A DNA stretch of 64,000 bases from Fratercula arctica (lineage: Eukaryota > Chordata > Aves > Charadriiformes > Alcidae). Shown in pieces: positions 58,954 through 64,000 of the stretch (positions are counted from its first letter, which is position 1; the number at the start of each line of letters is the position of its first letter). Both the position numbers and the translations under genes were made by a program. The stretch lies in assembly GCA_947846985.1 (NCBI GenBank), contig CANTUZ010000011.1:32979589-33043588 (forward strand). Direction: 5' to 3'. The notes beneath the pieces were generated by a model. That model did not search any database and was not told where the DNA came from. It was given only the letters and a program-made list of their open reading frames with translations.

Positions 58954-60655
58954 GTAAGTGATTTTTACTTTGAAATTAAATTATTAGATTGTATAGAGAA
59001 GCTATATTAGATTATACCCATTTGCATTAATTGAGAAATAATAAGTCTTTCATCCAAATATATTCTGGTTTCATCATAAGAGTATTTACTGAGCTCAGTC
59101 TGTTGAAAGTTGATTTCATAGGTTTTTGTGGCACACAAAATAGTACACTAAAACAGAAATCACCGAGGTTTATAGATAAAAAGACATGTCACTGAGCAAC
59201 TTACATTTTGGAAATAATGTGAGTTAGAAAGTTTTGGGCTGAAAGATTACAAAGAAAAATTGGCACACTTTGAATTGATATATTAACGAGTGACAGTAGA
59301 AAGAGCATTAATCTAGGTACTTCATAGTCTCTCTGTGACAGCCCTGAAAAATAATAAATGATGTGATTGAGGGCCAGCAGTAAGGCTGTGTCATAGGCTA
59401 AATTACCAGGCCACTAAAGGAATTGTTACATTCACCGAAGTGTTGTTTTATTCCTAGTTTTTTCCTCGTGGATTCTTCTTTTGGAAACACGCAGTAATTT
59501 GAAGAACAAGTTTGTCGTGCGCTAATTATATTCTTTATTTCCTAATAGGTAACTCTTGTCTTTTAAGCTTGTAATGATGTGCTTTGAATCGTGCTTTGAA
59601 TCAGCAACTGGAGCTAAAGAATCAAGTGTATTCTGTAAATCACAAATGAGGCAGTATGTTACTGTTCCGTGCTTATGCGTAGAATTTTTTGGGGCTTAGA
59701 ATTATTGCAGATCCACATCTTTTAACATGTGACCTCTTCTCTAGATGTGTTATGAGCAGATTAGATTTATTCCTGGACATCTCAGAATGGAACAGGCCAA
59801 ACTTCTTCCTTAGGCTTCAGAGATCTGTTTTTCAGATGTCAGCTAATACCGTATGAGTCCAAAGGCTCACGTAGTCAGCATCTTCTGTCCATCAGTGATC
59901 AGTCGTACATGACTAGGGAAAAAAAAAACAGTGCAAGGACAGAGGAGGCAGCCAGCGATACCTCACCAACATGCCCTGCAAAGTTCCTTCCAGTAGTCCG
60001 TAGCTTAGCAATTTCTTCAGTGAGAGGAGTTGTCTTTGCCATAAATAACTGGTGGTAGAATTTTTTCCCACAGATTTGTGTAGTTGTTTTTTGCGTCTGT
60101 ATGGCCTTTGGCTCGTGATGGTGAATTTCAGAGTTTATCTGCTATTTATGGGGAAAAAGTAACGCATCTCCTTTTATTTCTTTTGAATGCACTGTCTCAT
60201 TCATGGTGTTTTCTCTTTCTTGTGTTTTTTATAAGCAACAATGAATACACTTTTCTTTTTAATTATTATTCTTATCTGTGCCACTTACTATTTGGTGGCT
60301 GTATATTGTATTCCCCATAATTGTCTCTTCTACAGGTCAAGAAGTTTTATGGTATTTAGTCCCAGGATTACTGTTTTGTGAATTGTTTTTGTCATTTTTA
60401 CCCAAGGATGTTGAATCTAGCTACTGCATGATCATTAATGTAAGAGTGGGGTTTGGATAGTAGTATCTTGAACCAGGTATTGCACACAGCTGGGGATCAA
60501 AAGAATACACACTTCTCTTTTTTGTGGCTCTATGAAGTGGTTATGTCATCTTTGGAAAACTTTACCTACAGTAATGTCTTGCAACATGACATATATCTCA
60601 TTTGCACAAAGGAAATGAACGTCGTCCATCATTATTGTGTTTTCTGTCCTTGTAG
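58954..60655 (+). other. Intron 13
   Basis: AT-rich. Holds an old antisense CR1 3' region at about 59,785-60,320. Confidence 0.6.
59785..60320 (-). mobile_element. Old CR1 3' region, antisense
   Basis: The order of phrases on the plus strand (GAGTCCAAAGGCTCACGTAG, ATCTTCTGTCCATCAGTGAT, TTGTTTTTTGCGTCTGTATG, GCATCTCCTTTTATTTCTTT, TTTCTTGTGTTTTTTATAAG) follows the antisense 3' end of ancient sauropsid CR1 elements. Diverged, boundaries approximate. Confidence 0.55.
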
Positions 60656-60701
60656 CTTGTCTCATCTGCTATAGAGTACCGTGGTCATCATTCCAGTCTG
60701 G
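60656..60701 (+). CDS. CFAP20DC: CFAP20DC exon 14 (predicted): residues 642-656
   Basis: A strong acceptor (TTTTCTGTCCTTGTAG) is followed by an open phase-0 frame LVSSAIEYRGHHSSL plus one base, with a usable donor CTGG|GTGATG at 60702. It continues exon 13 in phase and leaves phase 1, which is what exon 15 needs. I do not recall the orthologous sequence here, so the call rests on splice sites and phase. If the donor is not used, the frame reads on to a TAG at 60740-60742. Confidence 0.6.
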
Positions 60702-63490
60702 GTGATGTGCTGCCATTCTGCTATGGGAATTTTAGTCTGTAGCAATTCTGTTACTTGTTGATACAGGTAATTTTAGTTACCTGATTTGACAGGACCTGTG
60801 AAAGGGGAAGCAGGAGTGACTGCTTCCATGGGACAAAGCTGCTACTGCTGGTGCAGGATCATCATGCAGAACAGTTCTACCTACTTGCTTTTTGCTGCTG
60901 AGGATGAACTACGCTGCAGCTAATTGTGGATATAGAAAATCTGGGCATTGAGCTAGGAAGAACAATCCAAGCTGGGCATCAGATTGAAGAATAGTATCTA
61001 GGAAAGCATATATTCTGTGTATCTTTCATAGGGAAATGCACATACTGCCGTGCTGCTGATGCTTCAGTGCTTTTTTGTGAAATGAGTCTCTTTTAGTACT
61101 GGTGTAGGGCTTGGGTTTTATGTATCTCACAATCCTGTGAGACAGTCTCTCTGACTGAGGGTTCTGGAAATCTCTTCCTGTATTCTGCAAATAGCTTATG
61201 GGATTGTGTAAAGGCTTCACACTTTCCTTGATAAAAATAAGACATCCTTTTCCATGAAGGGTGTGGAGACTGGTTTCCTTTGGGAAGGAAGCAGACCAGG
61301 GGGAAGCAAGAGGAATGAAATACAATAATGCAAGTGAAGATCAGAAGCAGTGCTGAGACCTTATGGTGATGAAAAACATCACTGGCCTGGTGATCTTAAA
61401 GACAGTAAAAAGAAAAAAATATTTTACAAAGCAGAGAAAATCCTACCAATAGCAGGATATCTTCTGTGTATTTATCTGGAAAAGACATTAGAATTGTCAC
61501 CTAGTAATGTAGAAAATGTGGAAAAATGAAATGCATGTGTTCTCTTGTATTTGGGAAGAAGTAAGATAATGTTTCTGTGATTTTCAGGGATAGGAAAACC
61601 CCAGCTGATACTAATAATCCGATTCTCTGTTTCTTAGATGTGTTAATATCCATGTATCTGTCTGTAAGTGTAGGATAAAATCTGTCTGCATTTTACATGC
61701 CTTTCCCTTCCTAGTTCTGTCTATAGGGATTTACTTTTTTCTAGTTTCCGGTAACTATTCACATTTTTGTAATTAAATGTATTGCTCGCTTATTTGTTGA
61801 TTCTTTTCAGTTTTGGAAAATTTTTCCACTTAAAATTCAACTGAGTTTATTACTAATCATAACTGTGATCTGTTTGTCCATAACAAATGAAATATGTTCA
61901 TTACTTTCCTAAAAGGTGTTCTCGGTGTCTAATGCAGTGATCAGCTTTGTCCTGTAGAACATAACTAAATATAGACTACCTAGGTGTATTTCAATTCAGT
62001 TTAGATATATTTTAAAACTCTTTTGTGATACATTGCTTTAAAAGCTGAAGGAAAAGAGCTATCATTTTGATTCTGCTCAGTACGTAGTGGATTACTAAAT
62101 TAGACGTCGGGGTTATTACCATACCACACTTGTAGCTGTAAATGTATTGCACGTGTAATTTCTTGCTTGTAAGTATTTTTTGCAATGACAAAGCCTATTA
62201 TCAATGTATAGAAACTCAGGAGTTACAGAATTTGTTTTATTGCTACAAAATATAACATGAAAGTACATGGCAGATTTAGCTTTCATACTTGATTTCATAA
62301 AGTAATAAAATTTTCCCATCCAGAGGCCTTTCCTTCATTTTGTACCAGGCCACGGTCAAAATTTGAAGCCAAATTTGCCTGCCACTTACTGCCTTTTAAA
62401 ACAGTGGTGGTTCATATTAGAAAGTATGTTCACCTAACACTTATAGACTAGAGACAAATATGTATTTTTTATTAATTTTTACTAAGAATATTTTCAATAA
62501 TTTTAAAATTAATACAGTAAGCTATTTGTGTGTATGTACATATGTATGTAAAGGGATTTTTTTATCTGATGGAGCAGTTTTGCAGGAAGAAACTAGTATT
62601 TTCAGTCCCCACAAGGTTCAAGAAAAGAAGTGCTGGCATATTAACTACAGTGAGAAAACACGAGTTTTTTTGTTATCTGTGAGCATGTAATTATTTTATT
62701 TCCAGTTTGAAACACTGTTCATTGTTTTAAGAACTATATATGAAAGGATAGTTCTACATGAAAAGTTACTAGATTAAGAGTTTACAGAGCAGTCTCTTCT
62801 AATCTGCTCGTACGGAGGACTGGTAAAAAAATGCTTAACCAACTCTTCCTGCAGTTGATTTGCTAACTACTTAATACACTTTAAGGACCTGGTTGCTTGC
62901 AGTTTTATACATGTTTTAATAGAGCTCTCTATTATTAAGTTCAAATATTTTTAATTAAGAAAGAAGGAGAGCCCTCTGGGTAATATTGCAAGCATGTAGA
63001 TAGCTGGTAATTAAAGTTTTCCATACGTATAACTACATTCAAACAATTCTGAATGAATCATTTGAACCTAGAAGAATGCAAATGTCATATATGAAAAAAA
63101 TCCTTTAAACAGGTTTTGTCAATCTATCAGAAGTTTTAAGTGCTTAATATAAATATTTTATCATGAGGGGAGGATATGCAAAAAGACAAGATAAGCTTTT
63201 AATTACTAAACGAAATATTAATTTTAGACAAATTTACGAGTATTGCAAAATTAATACTTACATCAAAAGTTTCCCCTAAATTACAAAGTGAACTTAATCT
63301 CAAATTCAATTTTCAAATTCTCTCTTTGAAAATTGACTAAGACAATATAAAATTTGTGAAGAGGCTTTTTTGTAGTAGTCTTCTGAAGCTACAGAATAAA
63401 TAGTCCAAACTGTTTCTTCTTTATTGAAAGGAGTTTATTGTACAGGATGTTTAACACAGGAAATTGTCGTGACATCTGTTCTCCTTTCAG
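60702..63490 (+). other. Intron 14
   Basis: AT-rich. No repeat family is recognised except a short GTATGTACATATGTATGTA run near 62,530. A possible 30-nt exon at about 62,586 was rejected. Confidence 0.55.
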
Positions 63491-63540
63491 ATTATGGTAG
63501 TTCTAGACTGAGACCATTACAAGCAAAGAAAACAGAATGA
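63491..63540 (+). CDS. CFAP20DC: CFAP20DC exon 15 (predicted): C-terminus, residues 657-672 and stop
   Basis: The acceptor TGTTCTCCTTTCAG is excellent. With phase 1 input it completes Asp657 and reads YGSSRLRPLQAKKTE, then TGA at 63538-63540. The total of 672 residues is close to what I recall for the human protein. Other frames of this exon also terminate soon, so this could be chance. Phase agreement with exon 14 and the nearby poly(A) signals raise confidence. Confidence 0.6.
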
Positions 63541-63822
63541 CAACTTAAAATAAGCTGGGGAAAAAAAACAACAAATGTTTCAAATTGTTTCATAAAAATT
63601 TCAAGAATCTATGCATCTTTCTTCATAGATGTAAAGGAAAAGACAAGCAGGGTTGGGCGATGTTTTGCCTTTTTTAAAAAGAGAATGAGAAAAATGGTCT
63701 TTCAATGCTTAGTGCTTTTATTCTGCATAGTGCTAGTTCATGCTGTCATTTTAATGAGTGCATGCCAGTTGCTTCGTATATGAGGTAAGAAAGATAAGCT
63801 GAAGCTTCTCTTATAATAATCA

Positions 63823-63828
63823 AATAAA
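63823..63828 (+). terminator. Poly(A) signal AATAAA
   Basis: Canonical hexamer about 285 bases after the predicted stop. Cleavage would be expected 10-30 bases downstream. Confidence 0.45.
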
Positions 63829-63884
63829 TGCAGAAGACTTCTATATAGGAAAATTATCAGGAAATCAGCATCTTCAGTAAGATC

Positions 63885-63890
63885 AATAAA
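63885..63890 (+). terminator. Poly(A) signal AATAAA (second)
   Basis: Second canonical hexamer, with GT-containing sequence (GCTGTAGGTCTGGTAG) just after it that could serve as the downstream element, so possibly the better site. Confidence 0.45.
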
Positions 63891-64000
63891 AGTTATAGCA
63901 GCTGTAGGTCTGGTAGAATATTAATACATCAGAGCAAAGCAGACTTTCCAGATGTAACATAGCAAGCTTCGTATGAAGTGAACAAATAACTTACAGTAAC

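Larger units (their letters stand above)
8650..63900 (+). other. CFAP20DC: CFAP20DC gene (C3orf67 orthologue), whole locus
   Basis: Exons were joined by GT/AG sites and reading phase to give a 672-codon open frame starting MFKNHYQGG. I recognise it as CFAP20DC: the N-terminal ~185 residues match the CFAP20 (DUF667) domain, with segments such as [48 protein letters not shown] and [16 protein letters not shown], followed by a long polar tail with PRSAPHGK. CFAP20 itself is an inner-junction protein of axonemal doublet microtubules. The role of the CFAP20DC paralogue is poorly known, so a ciliary role is inference from the domain. Coding lengths of exons 2-15 are 21, 90, 94, 73, 115, 157, 165, 137, 181, 147, 332, 411, 46 and 50 nt, and every phase agrees. 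The first-exon start and the poly(A) site are estimates. Confidence 0.9.
63541..63910 (+). other. Probable 3' UTR of CFAP20DC
   Basis: Sequence after the predicted stop, AT-rich with no ORF, carrying two AATAAA signals (63823-63828 and 63885-63890). Its length is inferred from these signals. Confidence 0.5.

Noticed and set aside
62520..62560. GTATGTACATATGTATGTA run as a microsatellite
   Set aside because: Too short and irregular to call a true microsatellite.
62586..62616. Possible 30-nt exon (EETSIFSPHK) after TTTTGCAG
   Set aside because: The donor would be GTTCAA, which is poor. Its phase-0 exit would not fit the terminal exon at 63491, and skipping it leaves a consistent gene.
1..64000. 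CRISPR arrays, operons, phage or bacterial mobile systems
   Set aside because: The window is a vertebrate gene with long introns; no regularly spaced repeats or compact gene clusters are present.

Overview
The window looks like a bird (non-mammalian amniote) nuclear chromosome: AT-rich introns, no compact bacterial-type coding, several CR1 LINE fragments ending in the avian ATTCTATG/CATAGAAT-type 3' repeat, and two avian-type solo LTRs. I found no operons, CRISPR arrays, tRNA or rRNA genes, and no sign of an undescribed multi-gene system. A closer placement within birds is not possible from sequence alone.

One gene explains almost all of the coding signal. It is a plus-strand gene whose spliced product I recognise as CFAP20DC (human C3orf67), the 'CFAP20 domain-containing' protein. 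I assembled it by hand from splice sites and reading phase: a non-coding (or possibly coding) first exon in a CpG island at about 8.65-9.25 kb, then 14 coding exons from 14,395 to 63,540. All 13 coding junctions are phase-consistent and give an open frame of 672 codons, close to my recollection of the human protein (about 690 residues). The N-terminal ~185 residues (exons 2-8) form the CFAP20/DUF667 domain. The rest is a Ser/Lys-rich, probably disordered tail. Exons 2-13 (641 codons) are well supported. The last two short exons (60,656 and 63,491) rest on splice sites and phase only. Two AATAAA signals follow the stop at 63.8-63.9 kb, so the whole gene probably lies in this window.

Layout: 1-8.64 kb is upstream sequence with an old antisense CR1 (0.79-1.55 kb) and no recognised gene. 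8.65-9.25 kb is the promoter CpG island. 9.06-63.5 kb holds the gene with large introns. The introns carry antisense solo LTRs (17.83-18.52 kb with a perfect 5-bp target duplication; 31.41-31.98 kb with an imperfect one), young CR1 pieces (23.0-23.7 minus, 25.5 plus, 39.8-40.4 plus, 47.6-49.05 minus, 53.8-54.2 minus), older CR1 pieces (39.3, 44.5 and 59.8 kb) and MIR-like SINE traces (28.5 and 30.4 kb).

The observation most worth a check is at the 5' end. A strong-context ATG in the CpG island is followed by a good splice donor at 8898. If that donor is joined to an alternative acceptor at 14387, it reads in frame into the canonical start, adding 15 residues and removing an out-of-frame upstream ATG. 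Everything else is ordinary intronic and repeat sequence with modest points of interest.
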